Positions 37,982 through 46,186 of a DNA stretch of 64,000 nucleotides are shown piece after piece (within the stretch, counting starts at the first letter, position 1; every line of letters starts with the position of its first letter). This stretch comes from Aquiflexum balticum DSM 16537 (GTDB lineage: Bacteria > Bacteroidota > Bacteroidia > Cytophagales > Cyclobacteriaceae): assembly GCF_900176595.1 (NCBI RefSeq), contig NZ_LT838813.1, forward strand, positions 1,991,001-2,055,000, given 5' to 3'. The notes under the pieces are model-generated. The model was not told the DNA's origin, did no database searches, and saw nothing but the letters and a program-made list of their open reading frames with translations. Position numbers and translations under genes: made by a program.

Positions 37982-38596
37982 TTATCTGTCGTATTTATAA
38001 TACATCATCGATCCATAAATCACATGCAACACGCCAAATCCCAGAGCCCAAGTGATCAATCCGTAACCTGGAAAGAATGCTGAAATAATTCCAAGAATCA
38101 GTTGGCCATATCCCAAATACTTGATGTCACCAAGGGTAAATTGGGAGGCATTGACCAAAGCTAAACCGTAGAAAATCAATGTTGCGGGTGCTACGACAAT
38201 CAGATAACTTCTAAGAACCAAGGCCAAACAAAAAATACCTCCGACCAATACCGGAATGAACAGGGCCTGTAAGAATCGCTTTCCTGCTGGATTCCAAAGC
38301 TTGGTGGAGATGCGTTTACTTTTCTTTTGACTAAGAAGGTATGCACTGCCTATAGACAGCGATAAAATGATCAAAGCCAATACAATGAGTTTGGGGAAAA
38401 CAACGGTATCATCAATTAAGATGGTGCGAAATCCATATGGTGGATTTGGGAAATAGATCCAATAATAGGCGAGGGAGGCACCTAGAAGGGCATAGATTCC
38501 GGCCAATACTCCGGACAGCCCGCTCAATGACAGAAAGCGGGTACTCCGCTCCATCATGGATTTGATTTCGGCTAATTCTTTTTCAGCATTTTTCAT
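37982..38596 (-). CDS. Membrane protein coupled to the winged-helix regulator
   Basis: A protein of 204 residues. A short charged start (MKNAEKELAEIKSMMERST) is followed by six hydrophobic segments, and it ends in a Tyr-rich tail. I do not recognise the family. It could sense a membrane signal for the regulator, which is only one base downstream. I chose the ATG at 38596. A longer frame to 38668 would run through the operator and start in a low-complexity stretch. The operator core lies 9-27 bases upstream of this ATG. Confidence 0.65.
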   Translation of the reverse strand: MKNAEKELAEIKSMMERSTRFLSLSGLSGVLAGIYALLGASLAYYWIYFPNPPYGFRTILIDDTVVFPKLIVLALIILSLSIGSAYLLSQKKSKRISTKLWNPAGKRFLQALFIPVLVGGIFCLALVLRSYLIVVAPATLIFYGLALVNASQFTLGDIKYLGYGQLILGIISAFFPGYGLITWALGFGVLHVIYGSMMYYKYDR

Positions 38597-38600
38597 TTTA

Positions 38601-38627
38601 AAAGTACTTTGAAATACAAAGTAAATG
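38601..38627. promoter_or_regulatory. Palindromic operator, copy 2 (upstream of 37982-38596)
   Basis: The core TACTTTG-AAATA-CAAAGTA (38605-38623) has the same arms as copy 1 and the spacer inverted, so the two 19-base cores are the same sequence in opposite orientation. The outer flanks AAAG...AAATG also match. It begins 4 bases upstream of the ATG at 38596, so a bound protein would cover the ribosome and promoter region. Confidence 0.7.
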
Positions 38628-38671
38628 AAATTTTGAAATATTAATGCTATTGAAAAAAAAATTAACAAAAA

Positions 38672-39289
38672 TTAAATCTCATCCAACCCCTCAAACAATT
38701 CATCCAAATCCAGAACAAACCCTTCTATACATCTTGATGCCACATGATCGCCTAAAGTAAAAAGTTTGGAAGAAATATACTTTCCATCAGTCAGCGTATA
38801 AACCAACAGTGTTTTTTCGTAAGGATGGATTATCCAATATTCCTTGACACCGCTTTCTTCATACACCTCATATTTATTTTGAAGCTCTTTTTTGTTGTTA
38901 CTTGGGGAGAGAATTTCCATAATCAGGTCAGGGGCTCCCACACAGCCCAATTCATCCAACTTTTCCAGGTCACAGATTACACAGATATCAGGCTGTACAA
39001 CAGTTCGGATATCCTCATGTTTTTTGGATTTGACAGGAAGGCGGACATCGAAGGGGGCAATATAGGCTTTGCACTTTTTACCCTTCAAATGTTCACTTAA
39101 CTGTGAACCAATCTTCAAAACCAATTCTTGATGGATTCTCCTTGGTGCGGCAGCAGCCTGCTTGAATACTTTTCCTTTGATCAGCTCGACCATATGGTCT
39201 ATATCCCAAGTCAAGTAATCGGCATAAGAATAATGCCCATAACCGGAATAGGGTTCTTTGACCAGGTTTCTTTCTTCCTCATTTTCCAT
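38672..39289 (-). CDS. Uma2-family restriction-endonuclease-like protein
   Basis: A protein of 205 residues with the DUF820/Uma2 PD-(D/E)xK layout: the N-terminal YADYLTWDIDHMVELIKGKVF, then VQPDICVICD and GAPDLIMEILSPSN, then NKYEVYEESGVKEYWIIHP. The active-site D-E-K set is largely readable (D in QPD, E in MEIL, K in NKYE). The biological role of these proteins is poorly known, though they are expanded in cyanobacteria and some Bacteroidota. It appears monocistronic, divergent from rpmE2. Confidence 0.8.
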   Translation of the reverse strand: MENEEERNLVKEPYSGYGHYSYADYLTWDIDHMVELIKGKVFKQAAAAPRRIHQELVLKIGSQLSEHLKGKKCKAYIAPFDVRLPVKSKKHEDIRTVVQPDICVICDLEKLDELGCVGAPDLIMEILSPSNNKKELQNKYEVYEESGVKEYWIIHPYEKTLLVYTLTDGKYISSKLFTLGDHVASRCIEGFVLDLDELFEGLDEI

Positions 39290-39371
39290 AGGTCTAATTT
39301 AATAAAAAGGAATTATAACTCATTTTAAAAGTAGGTCAATGTATATTCATCCAAATAATTAATCCATTCAA

Positions 39372-39403
39372 TTTGGATACATTTCAAAAAAGAAATAACT
39401 TTG
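39372..39403 (+). promoter_or_regulatory. Bacteroidota-type promoter of rpmE2
   Basis: TTTG at 39372-39375 and TAACTTTG (TAnnTTTG) at 39396-39403, spaced 20 bases, match the sigma-70-type Bacteroidota consensus. The predicted start near 39410 gives a 36-base leader. Confidence 0.55.
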
Positions 39404-39445
39404 TGCCTCATTTCAAAAAAGCGATCTAAGATAAATAGCAATACA

Positions 39446-39691
39446 ATGAAAAAAGACATTCATCCAAAATACAGAGACGTCGTATTCTTCGATACCTCAA
39501 GTGATTACAAATTCATCACCAAGTCTACTATCGAAACCAGTGAGACTATTGAGTGGGAAGACGGAAAGCAATATCCGGTTTACAAGATAGAAGTAAGCTC
39601 TAATTCACATCCATTCTACACAGGTAAGAAGATGTTGTTGGATACTGCAGGTAGGGTAGAGAAATTCAACAAGAGATACGCTAAAAAATAA
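39446..39691 (+). CDS. rpmE2: Ribosomal protein L31, type B (zinc-free)
   Basis: A 50S protein of 81 residues starting [21 protein letters not shown], a type-B hallmark. No cysteine is present, so the zinc ribbon of type-A L31 is absent. In many bacteria the zinc-free form is induced when zinc is scarce, but here a good promoter and the absence of a nearby Zur-like box suggest constitutive expression. I chose the ATG at 39446, since the upstream frame extension overlaps the promoter. A terminator follows. Confidence 0.92.
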   Translation: MKKDIHPKYRDVVFFDTSSDYKFITKSTIETSETIEWEDGKQYPVYKIEVSSNSHPFYTGKKMLLDTAGRVEKFNKRYAKK

Positions 39692-39718
39692 TTTCATCTG
39701 TTTTAGGAACAGGTATAG

Positions 39719-39752
39719 GTCTCCAGGAAGTTGTTTTCCGGGAGACTTTTTT
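39719..39752 (+). terminator. Rho-independent terminator of rpmE2
   Basis: GTCTCCaGGAA pairs with TTCCgGGAGAC (one mismatch) around GTTGTT and is followed by six T. The T tract runs into TATTTTTG, a -7-like element ending 5 bases before the next start codon. Confidence 0.75.
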
Positions 39753-39763
39753 ATTTTTGTGTT

Positions 39764-40963
39764 ATGGACAATTTGATTTTATTTGATGACCCTGCAATCA
39801 GGGGCTCACTTTTGCCTTTTACTTTTACACGCCCTGTGGCAGATATCAGGGTAGGGATATTGAAGATTTCAGAAAAATGGGAGAAATATGCAGGTATGAA
39901 GGCTGGCTTCCATACCCAGGATTACCTGTCTGAGAAGTTCCCCAAAAACGATTCTCCGGCTTTGATGATCAACGGAGCTGTTTGTCCGGACCAAGGACTT
40001 TGGAATCAAATAACCCTGTTAAAAACAGATCAATCCCTTTGGTCTCAAAACATGCTGATTGCTTGCTATTCTAAGCAACCCTCACTTTTCCAAGTTGAGC
40101 AAGCAAAAAAACAGCAGGCTGTCCAATATGAATCAGCCTTTATTTCCGTCCAAAAGACCTGGAATATTTTTCAGCACAATTCCGCAGAAATTCAAAAAGA
40201 TTTTGAACTGATCACTTCCGGGCGAATCTCCAATGAAATTTCTGACCCACACTCTGTAGTTTATAATCCTTCAAAGGTTTTTATCGAAGAAGGTGTCAAA
40301 ATAAAAGCTGCGGTGCTCAATGCTGAGGGAGGGCCCATATATCTTGGTAAACATTCAGAAGTTCAGGAAGGGGCATTGATCAGAGGGCCATTTGCTTTGT
40401 GCGAAGGCTCGACAGTAAACATGGGTGCCAAGCTCAGGGGAGACACAACGGTAGGGCCTTTTTCAAAAGTGGGTGGAGAAATCTCTAACTCTGTGATTTT
40501 TGGTTTTAGCAATAAAGGGCATGATGGATTTTTGGGCAATGCTGTCATCGGTGAATGGTGTAATCTTGGTGCAGATACCAACACCTCCAATCTCAAAAAC
40601 AATTATGCCCCTGTCAAAGTATGGGATTATACCCGAGGGGGTTTTTCCAATACCGGATTGCAGTTTTGTGGACTGATGATGGGAGACCATTCCAAATGTG
40701 GGATCAATACCATGTTCAATACAGGAACCGTTGTTGGAGTAGGTGCCAATGTTTTCGGAGATGGATTTCCCAGAAACTTTATTCCTTCATTTTCATGGGG
40801 TGGGGCATCGGGTTTCAGTACTTTTCAGGTGAGAAAATTTGAAGAAGTGGCCATCGCTGTTATGAAACGCAGGGGAAAAGTCTATGACCAAACCGAAAAA
40901 GAAATTATCCAAAAGGTTTTCGAATTGACGAGACATTACCGTATTTGGGACAAAGAAGTATAA
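39764..40963 (+). CDS. GlmU-like sugar nucleotidyltransferase family protein
   Basis: A protein of 399 residues. The N-terminal half resembles NTP_transf_4-type nucleotidyltransferases (MDNLILFDDPAIRGSLLPFTFTRPVADI) but lacks the GxGTRM loop of GlmU, so activity there is uncertain. The C-terminal half is a left-handed beta-helix (GPIYLGKHSEVQEGALIRGP and further hexapeptides, about 190-360), as in acyltransferases. It probably acts in cell-envelope sugar metabolism. The start codon is very close to a terminator T tract. holB follows 7 bases later, so it opens a tightly packed operon. Confidence 0.75.
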   Translation: MDNLILFDDPAIRGSLLPFTFTRPVADIRVGILKISEKWEKYAGMKAGFHTQDYLSEKFPKNDSPALMINGAVCPDQGLWNQITLLKTDQSLWSQNMLIACYSKQPSLFQVEQAKKQQAVQYESAFISVQKTWNIFQHNSAEIQKDFELITSGRISNEISDPHSVVYNPSKVFIEEGVKIKAAVLNAEGGPIYLGKHSEVQEGALIRGPFALCEGSTVNMGAKLRGDTTVGPFSKVGGEISNSVIFGFSNKGHDGFLGNAVIGEWCNLGADTNTSNLKNNYAPVKVWDYTRGGFSNTGLQFCGLMMGDHSKCGINTMFNTGTVVGVGANVFGDGFPRNFIPSFSWGGASGFSTFQVRKFEEVAIAVMKRRGKVYDQTEKEIIQKVFELTRHYRIWDKEV

Positions 40964-40970
40964 AAGATTT

Positions 40971-42122
40971 ATGTTGTTTTCATCCATACCGGGACTGGGA
41001 GAAGTCAAGGAAAAAATCATACAGGCTGTCAAGACCAATCATTTGGCGCATGCCTTATTGTTTCATGGTCCTGAGGGCTCACCCAATCTTAGGATGGCAC
41101 TGGCATTGGCGACTTATCTGCATTGTCAAAACCCTGGAGAAGAAGATTCCTGTGGTCATTGTCCATCTTGCCAGAAAATGGCCAAGCTGGTGCATCCGGA
41201 TATGAATTTCGCCTTTCCAATGCCGGGTGAATCCAAGGAAGAAGAAAATCCAAACAAGGAAAAGAAAGTTGATTTTATGGCTTCTTTTAGAAATTTTGCC
41301 ATAAATATTCCTTACGCAAATATTTCGGACTGGATTTATCATAACGGTTTTGAAAAAAAACAACTCAATATTTCCAAAGGTGCAGCCAGACAAATCATCA
41401 AAACCCTTTCCTTGAAGTCTTTTGAAGGAGGATTTAAGATCATGCTGATTTGGGCACCTGAATTTATGCATTCAACCTCAGCCAATTCACTTTTGAAGGT
41501 TTTGGAAGAACCGCCTGAGAAAACTGTTTTTTTGTTGGTCACCTCCCATCCTGAACAATTGTTGACCACAATATTGTCCCGTACCCAAAAAATTATGGTG
41601 AGGGCATTTTCGGATGAAGAAGTGATGTCACATTTAGTGTCTGATGGATTGTGTTCAAGGGAAGCGGCTGTTCAGATTGCCCCCTTGGCTGATGGAAACA
41701 TGCGTGAAGCATACAGGATGGTGGATCAGGTTGAAGATGAAAACACCGTTCTTATCAGGGATTGGTTTAGGTCTTGTTATTCGCTTGATGTGAATTTGAT
41801 GTTTGAGTTTGTTGAAAAATTCAGCAGCAAAGACAAGGAAGCCCAGAAATCGATTTTGTTGAGTGGTATCAATGTGGTCAGGGAAGTGATGCTGGACAAA
41901 TCAAAAGTGGCTGAACTGATGAGAAGTGTGGAAGCAGATAGGGATTTTATACATAAATTGGGGATCCATGTTATGGACGAGGGTAAATTAAGTAAAGTAT
42001 ATGAATTGCTTAATGAGGCCTACTATCACTTGGAAAGAAATGCCAACCAAAAGATACTTTTCGGAGATCTTTCCTTCCAGATTTCAAAAACAATGAGGTC
42101 AAAAGAAACAGTTTCTGCATGA
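40971..42122 (+). CDS. holB: DNA polymerase III delta' subunit
   Basis: Clamp-loader subunit, 383 residues. The N-terminal AAA+ fold (HALLFHGPEGSPN) has no GxxGxGKT, as expected for the non-ATPase delta'. A zinc-binding Cys set, CQNPGEEDSCGHCPSC, lies near residues 50-65. The stretch SANSLLKVLEEPPEKTVFLL with the sensor region TILSRTQ is diagnostic. It overlaps the next gene by four bases (ATGA). Confidence 0.88.
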   Translation: MLFSSIPGLGEVKEKIIQAVKTNHLAHALLFHGPEGSPNLRMALALATYLHCQNPGEEDSCGHCPSCQKMAKLVHPDMNFAFPMPGESKEEENPNKEKKVDFMASFRNFAINIPYANISDWIYHNGFEKKQLNISKGAARQIIKTLSLKSFEGGFKIMLIWAPEFMHSTSANSLLKVLEEPPEKTVFLLVTSHPEQLLTTILSRTQKIMVRAFSDEEVMSHLVSDGLCSREAAVQIAPLADGNMREAYRMVDQVEDENTVLIRDWFRSCYSLDVNLMFEFVEKFSSKDKEAQKSILLSGINVVREVMLDKSKVAELMRSVEADRDFIHKLGIHVMDEGKLSKVYELLNEAYYHLERNANQKILFGDLSFQISKTMRSKETVSA

Positions 42123-42550
42123 AGAAATTAATTGGAAGAAGAGAGAAAATCACTTTGCCAGAATGGAATCTGAAAAATGTGACCGGCAAAATCGATACAG
42201 GAGCTTATACATCTTCCATCCATTGTGAGTACGTAGAAGAAAAGGAAGAAGGCGGGAAAAAGGTGTTGTTTTTTAAGGTTTTGGAGCCTTCAGATAAAAA
42301 GTATAATGGGAAAATTCTCAGGTCAGAAAATTATTCCCAAAAAAAAGTCAAGAATTCTTTTGGGCATGCCGAGATCAGGTATAAAGTAACTACAAAAGTC
42401 ATTATGTTTGGTGTCGAATTCGATGCAGAGTTTACATTGACTGACAGGTCCAAAATGAGGAATCCCATTCTTCTTGGAAGAAAGATATTGATAGGGAGGT
42501 TTATAGTAGATGTGCAAGAGGTTAACTTATCAAAAAAATCATTGAAATGA
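42119..42550 (+). CDS. Retropepsin-like RimK-associated protein (PF05618 type)
   Basis: A protein of 143 residues. [19 protein letters not shown] start, the [10 protein letters not shown] motif near residues 28-37 (a single aspartic-protease-like DTGA) and [10 protein letters not shown] match the ATP-dependent zinc protease/RimB family. In Pseudomonas the related RimB acts with RimK on the glutamate tail of ribosomal protein S6, so processing of RimK products is likely. It is translationally coupled to both holB and rimK by ATGA overlaps. Confidence 0.8.
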   Translation: MKKLIGRREKITLPEWNLKNVTGKIDTGAYTSSIHCEYVEEKEEGGKKVLFFKVLEPSDKKYNGKILRSENYSQKKVKNSFGHAEIRYKVTTKVIMFGVEFDAEFTLTDRSKMRNPILLGRKILIGRFIVDVQEVNLSKKSLK

Positions 42551-43479
42551 AGATTGCGATTTTATCGAGGAACTCCCATCTGTATTCAACAAGGAGATTA
42601 ATTGAAGCCATTAGAGCAGCTGGACATGAAGCTTTGGTGGTTGACCACTCTCTTTGTGACCTGATTATTGAACAGGAAGGTCCCTCCATTATATATAAGG
42701 GAGAAAAACTTGTGGGAGTTGATGCGATTATTCCCAGAATCGGGGCTTCGGTCACTTTTTACGGGACAGCTGTTGTTCGTCAATTTGAACTGATGGGTGC
42801 TTTTTCGGCTGTTGAATCCCAGGCAATTGTAAGAAGTCGGGATAAATTGAGAAGTCTTCAGATTCTTTCCAAAGCAGGTTTGGGCATGCCAAAAACAGCT
42901 TTTACCAACTTTTCCAAAGGAGGTGAAAAAGCATTGATCGAACGGGTGGGAGGAGCGCCATTGATTATCAAGCTGTTGGAAGGGACCCAGGGTTTAGGGG
43001 TGGTATTGGCCGAAACAAAAAAAGCGGGACAATCCGTAATTGAAGCTTTCCATGGGCTTAAAGCCAGAATTATAGTTCAGGAATTTATTAAAGAAGCCAA
43101 AGGAGCTGATATCCGTGCATTTGTGGTCAATGGCAAAGTAGTTGGTGCGATGAAACGTCAGGGAGCAGAAGGGGAATTTCGTTCCAACCTTCACAGAGGA
43201 GGGGTAGCCACTGTCATAAAACTTTCTAAAGCGGAAAAAATTGCAGCCCTTGGGGCTGCAAAAGCCCTTGGACTGGCCATTGCCGGTGTTGATCTGTTAC
43301 AATCTGAAAGAGGTCCATTGATTTTGGAAGTAAACAGTTCTCCGGGGCTTGAAGGTATTGAAAAGGCAACCAGGATAAATATAGCCGGGGAAATAGTAAA
43401 ATATATTGAGGAGTCAGTTCAGAAGAAAATCAATAAAAGGAACATTAAAAATGAACAAACCCATCCGGATAGGCACTAG
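42547..43479 (+). CDS. rimK: RimK-type ribosomal S6 glutamate ligase (ATP-grasp)
   Basis: An ATP-grasp ligase of 310 residues. [20 protein letters not shown] starts the family domain. The ATP-grasp shows [22 protein letters not shown], the loop RGGVATV and the metal-binding [15 protein letters not shown]. RimK adds glutamates to the C-terminus of ribosomal protein S6, and some members act on other substrates. It is coupled to the retropepsin-like gene and its 3' end overlaps hemC by 29 bases. Confidence 0.9.
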   Translation: MKIAILSRNSHLYSTRRLIEAIRAAGHEALVVDHSLCDLIIEQEGPSIIYKGEKLVGVDAIIPRIGASVTFYGTAVVRQFELMGAFSAVESQAIVRSRDKLRSLQILSKAGLGMPKTAFTNFSKGGEKALIERVGGAPLIIKLLEGTQGLGVVLAETKKAGQSVIEAFHGLKARIIVQEFIKEAKGADIRAFVVNGKVVGAMKRQGAEGEFRSNLHRGGVATVIKLSKAEKIAALGAAKALGLAIAGVDLLQSERGPLILEVNSSPGLEGIEKATRINIAGEIVKYIEESVQKKINKRNIKNEQTHPDRH

Positions 43480-44389
43480 AGGTAGCAAACTGGCCCTTTG
43501 GCAAGCTTACCATGTTGCTGACTTGCTCAAGGTCAAAGGTTTGGCAAGTGAAATTGTTATTATTGAGACCAAAGGAGATAAGATTCTAGATGTTTCCATC
43601 GCAAAAATCGGAAGCAAGGGAGTTTTTACCGAGGAATTGGAAATGCAGCTCTCATCGGGAGAAATTGACATTGCGGTCCATAGTGCCAAAGACATGCAAT
43701 CCAGGTTACCGGACGGATTTGAAATCATCGCTTTCACTGAAAGGGAGGAAGTCAATGATATCATTCTAAGTCACAAAGAAGGGATTGATTACAAAAATGC
43801 TGATCAGTCTTTGGTATTGGGAACTTCTTCAACAAGGAGAGTCGCCACATTGAAGCATTTTTATCCACATATCCAAACGGTAGAGATCAGGGGCAACCTG
43901 CAGACCAGGATTGCCAAAATGGAATCTGGAGTCTGCGATGCACTTTTGTTGGCCTATGCCGGAGCGCATCGAATGGGGTATGATGATTTGATCAGGTTTA
44001 AACTTTCACTGGACGAATTTACCCCTGCGGTAGGCCAGGGAAGTGTGGCCCTGGAATCCTCTTCCAATTTGGATCCGGTTGTAAAAAACCAAATCATTGA
44101 AGCATGCCATCACCGGGAAACGGGATATAGGTTACTTGCTGAAAGGGCTTTTTTACGGGTTTTGGAGGGAGGCTGTAGCATCCCTGTCTTTGCTTTGGCT
44201 GATTTGGAAAAGGATATTTTACACTTAAAAGGCGGGATTGTCAGCCTTGACGGTCGGAAAAGAATAGTTCAAAAAGTATCAGGCAGCGCCATTCAGGCAG
44301 AAGAGTTAGGCAAGAAATTGGCAGACCTTGTCTTAAGTGATGGGGGAGAAGAAATTTTGAAGGAAATAAAAAAATTATTAAAAAAATGA
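43451..44389 (+). CDS. hemC: Porphobilinogen deaminase
   Basis: Makes hydroxymethylbilane from four porphobilinogens in haem synthesis, 312 residues. [15 protein letters not shown] opens the protein, and the dipyrromethane cofactor Cys is in [22 protein letters not shown] and [10 protein letters not shown] carry substrate-binding Arg residues. I chose the ATG at 43451; the longer frame lies in rimK. The next gene starts at its stop (ATGA). Confidence 0.94.
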   Translation: MNKPIRIGTRGSKLALWQAYHVADLLKVKGLASEIVIIETKGDKILDVSIAKIGSKGVFTEELEMQLSSGEIDIAVHSAKDMQSRLPDGFEIIAFTEREEVNDIILSHKEGIDYKNADQSLVLGTSSTRRVATLKHFYPHIQTVEIRGNLQTRIAKMESGVCDALLLAYAGAHRMGYDDLIRFKLSLDEFTPAVGQGSVALESSSNLDPVVKNQIIEACHHRETGYRLLAERAFLRVLEGGCSIPVFALADLEKDILHLKGGIVSLDGRKRIVQKVSGSAIQAEELGKKLADLVLSDGGEEILKEIKKLLKK

Positions 44390-45219
44390 AAAGACTAAAT
44401 CTAGTTTCTTTAACCATTTTTGGGATGTTGTTTTTTTCATGCAAATCAGAAAAAGACCATCTCATCAAGATTCAAACACGTCACGGTGATATGTACGCCA
44501 TATTGTTTGATGAAACACCAAAACATAAGCAAAATTTCATCGATTTAGCTGAAACGGGAAGATTTGATTCTACCGAATTTCACAGGATCATTCCGGAATT
44601 CATGATTCAGGGCGGAGATGTATTTGGAAAAGAAATGCTGCCTAAAGAAGAATGGTACACAATTCCATCCGAAATAATTCCAGGATTGATTCACAGTAAA
44701 GGTATGATTGCAGCCGCAAGACAGGGGGATAATGTTAATCCAGAAAGAAATTCCAGCGGTACACAGTTTTATATTGTCCAAGGCAAGGTATATTCAAGAG
44801 AGGAATTGGTGACAGATATGAAACTGTTGTCGGAGACATTTTTCAAGTACATCCAGCTGAGCAGCAACATTGAATTGAAAGAAACATACAGTAGGTTATA
44901 TGAAATGCAGGAGTTTGATTCGCTCACTCAAATATTATTGGGGGAGAAGCAAAATCTGGAATCATTTTATGGAATCAATCTTGAAAAATCTATGACCAGT
45001 GAACAAATTGAAGTTTACACAACTGTAGGTGGTGCCCCTCATTTGGATAATGAATACACTGTCTTCGGTCAAGTGGTCAAGGGATTGGAAGTGATCGATA
45101 AAATAGCCAATGAGAAAACCGGGAGAGGTGATAAGCCATTGGAACCGGTTTTAATGAAAGTAACCGTTGAAGAACTTTCCAAAGCAAAAATCTCCAAAGA
45201 ATATGGCCATTCTTACTGA
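44386..45219 (+). CDS. Cyclophilin-type peptidyl-prolyl isomerase lipoprotein
   Basis: A protein of 277 residues with a lipobox (LFFSC, Cys at residue 20), so likely an outer-membrane lipoprotein. The cyclophilin fold is clear: FHRIIPEFMIQGGD, RNSSGTQFYIVQGK and, after an insertion of about 70 residues (helical, about 135-215), NEYTVFGQVVKGLEVIDKIA. It should isomerise prolyl bonds in periplasmic or surface proteins. Its end overlaps the next gene by 17 bases. Confidence 0.85.
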   Translation: MKRLNLVSLTIFGMLFFSCKSEKDHLIKIQTRHGDMYAILFDETPKHKQNFIDLAETGRFDSTEFHRIIPEFMIQGGDVFGKEMLPKEEWYTIPSEIIPGLIHSKGMIAAARQGDNVNPERNSSGTQFYIVQGKVYSREELVTDMKLLSETFFKYIQLSSNIELKETYSRLYEMQEFDSLTQILLGEKQNLESFYGINLEKSMTSEQIEVYTTVGGAPHLDNEYTVFGQVVKGLEVIDKIANEKTGRGDKPLEPVLMKVTVEELSKAKISKEYGHSY

Positions 45220-46147
45220 AAAGAACTCAACCTTAAAGGTGCTTATCACTGGAGCCAACGGCCTCTTAGGCCAAAAATTAATGGAGCAATTGACATCTGA
45301 TTCCAAAGTCGAAGTGATTGGAACGGGTAAAGGGAAAGCAAGACTTTCTGGGTTAGGAAAGAAAAATTTTCAATGGAAAGAGATGGATGTTACCGACAGA
45401 ACCCAGATTCTTGAGGTATTTGCTGAAATCAAACCCGATGCTGTTATCCATACAGCCGCAATGACCCAAGTGGATGATTGCGAAAAAGACCAAGACCAAT
45501 GCCGTAAGGCAAATGTTGATGCAGTATTGAATTTGATAGAGGCTTGTCGGATTTTTGATTCGCATTTGGTTCATCTATCCACGGATTTCATTTTTGATGG
45601 CGAGGCTGGCCCTTACAGTGAAGAAGCCCAACCAAATCCCATCAATTATTATGGTTGGACTAAGCTGGAAGCAGAGAACCTTATCAAGGAATCGGGAATC
45701 AGGTGGACAATAGTCCGAACAGTTTTGGTATATGGGATTGCCAATGACATGAGCAGATCGAATATTATTCTATGGGTAAAAAAATCTTTGGAAGAGGGTA
45801 AGACTATCAAAGTTGTAAACGATCAATGGCGGACTCCGACTTTAGCCGAGGATTTGGCTGCGGGTTGTATCCTGGTTGTGAAAAAAGGAGAATTGGGAAT
45901 TTTTAATATTTCAGGGAAGGATTTTTTGACACCCTTTGATATGGCAATTCAGACTGCGGATTATTTTGGTCTGGATAAGTCATTGATTACAGAAGTGGAT
46001 TCAACTCTTTTTACTCAACCTGCAAAAAGGCCTCCTAAGACTGGATTTGTTATTGATAAGGCAGAAAAGGTTCTCGGATATAATCCCAAAAGTTTTACGG
46101 AAGGAATTGCTATTTTATCAAAACAACTTAAATTAGCCGATTCTTAA
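45203..46147 (+). CDS. RmlD-like sugar-nucleotide reductase (SDR)
   Basis: An NAD(P)-binding SDR of 314 residues. The Rossmann motif is ITGANGLLGQKL (near residues 14-25), the catalytic STD-YxxxK set reads VHLSTDFIFDG and NYYGWTKLEAE. DQWRTPTLAEDLAAG is typical of dTDP-4-dehydrorhamnose reductases, but no rml genes are nearby, so the substrate is open. The ATG at 45203 overlaps the cyclophilin gene. It is the last gene of the 39.8-46.1 kb run. Confidence 0.8.
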   Translation: MAILTEKNSTLKVLITGANGLLGQKLMEQLTSDSKVEVIGTGKGKARLSGLGKKNFQWKEMDVTDRTQILEVFAEIKPDAVIHTAAMTQVDDCEKDQDQCRKANVDAVLNLIEACRIFDSHLVHLSTDFIFDGEAGPYSEEAQPNPINYYGWTKLEAENLIKESGIRWTIVRTVLVYGIANDMSRSNIILWVKKSLEEGKTIKVVNDQWRTPTLAEDLAAGCILVVKKGELGIFNISGKDFLTPFDMAIQTADYFGLDKSLITEVDSTLFTQPAKRPPKTGFVIDKAEKVLGYNPKSFTEGIAILSKQLKLADS

Positions 46148-46186
46148 AAATTAAATTTTTGTTTAAAATTAACAAAACGATAAAAT

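Noticed and set aside
37615..38671. Operators as ordinary terminators
   Set aside because: The hairpins have short arms of 7 bases with AT-rich content and no T tract, and they are placed upstream of start codons rather than after stops.
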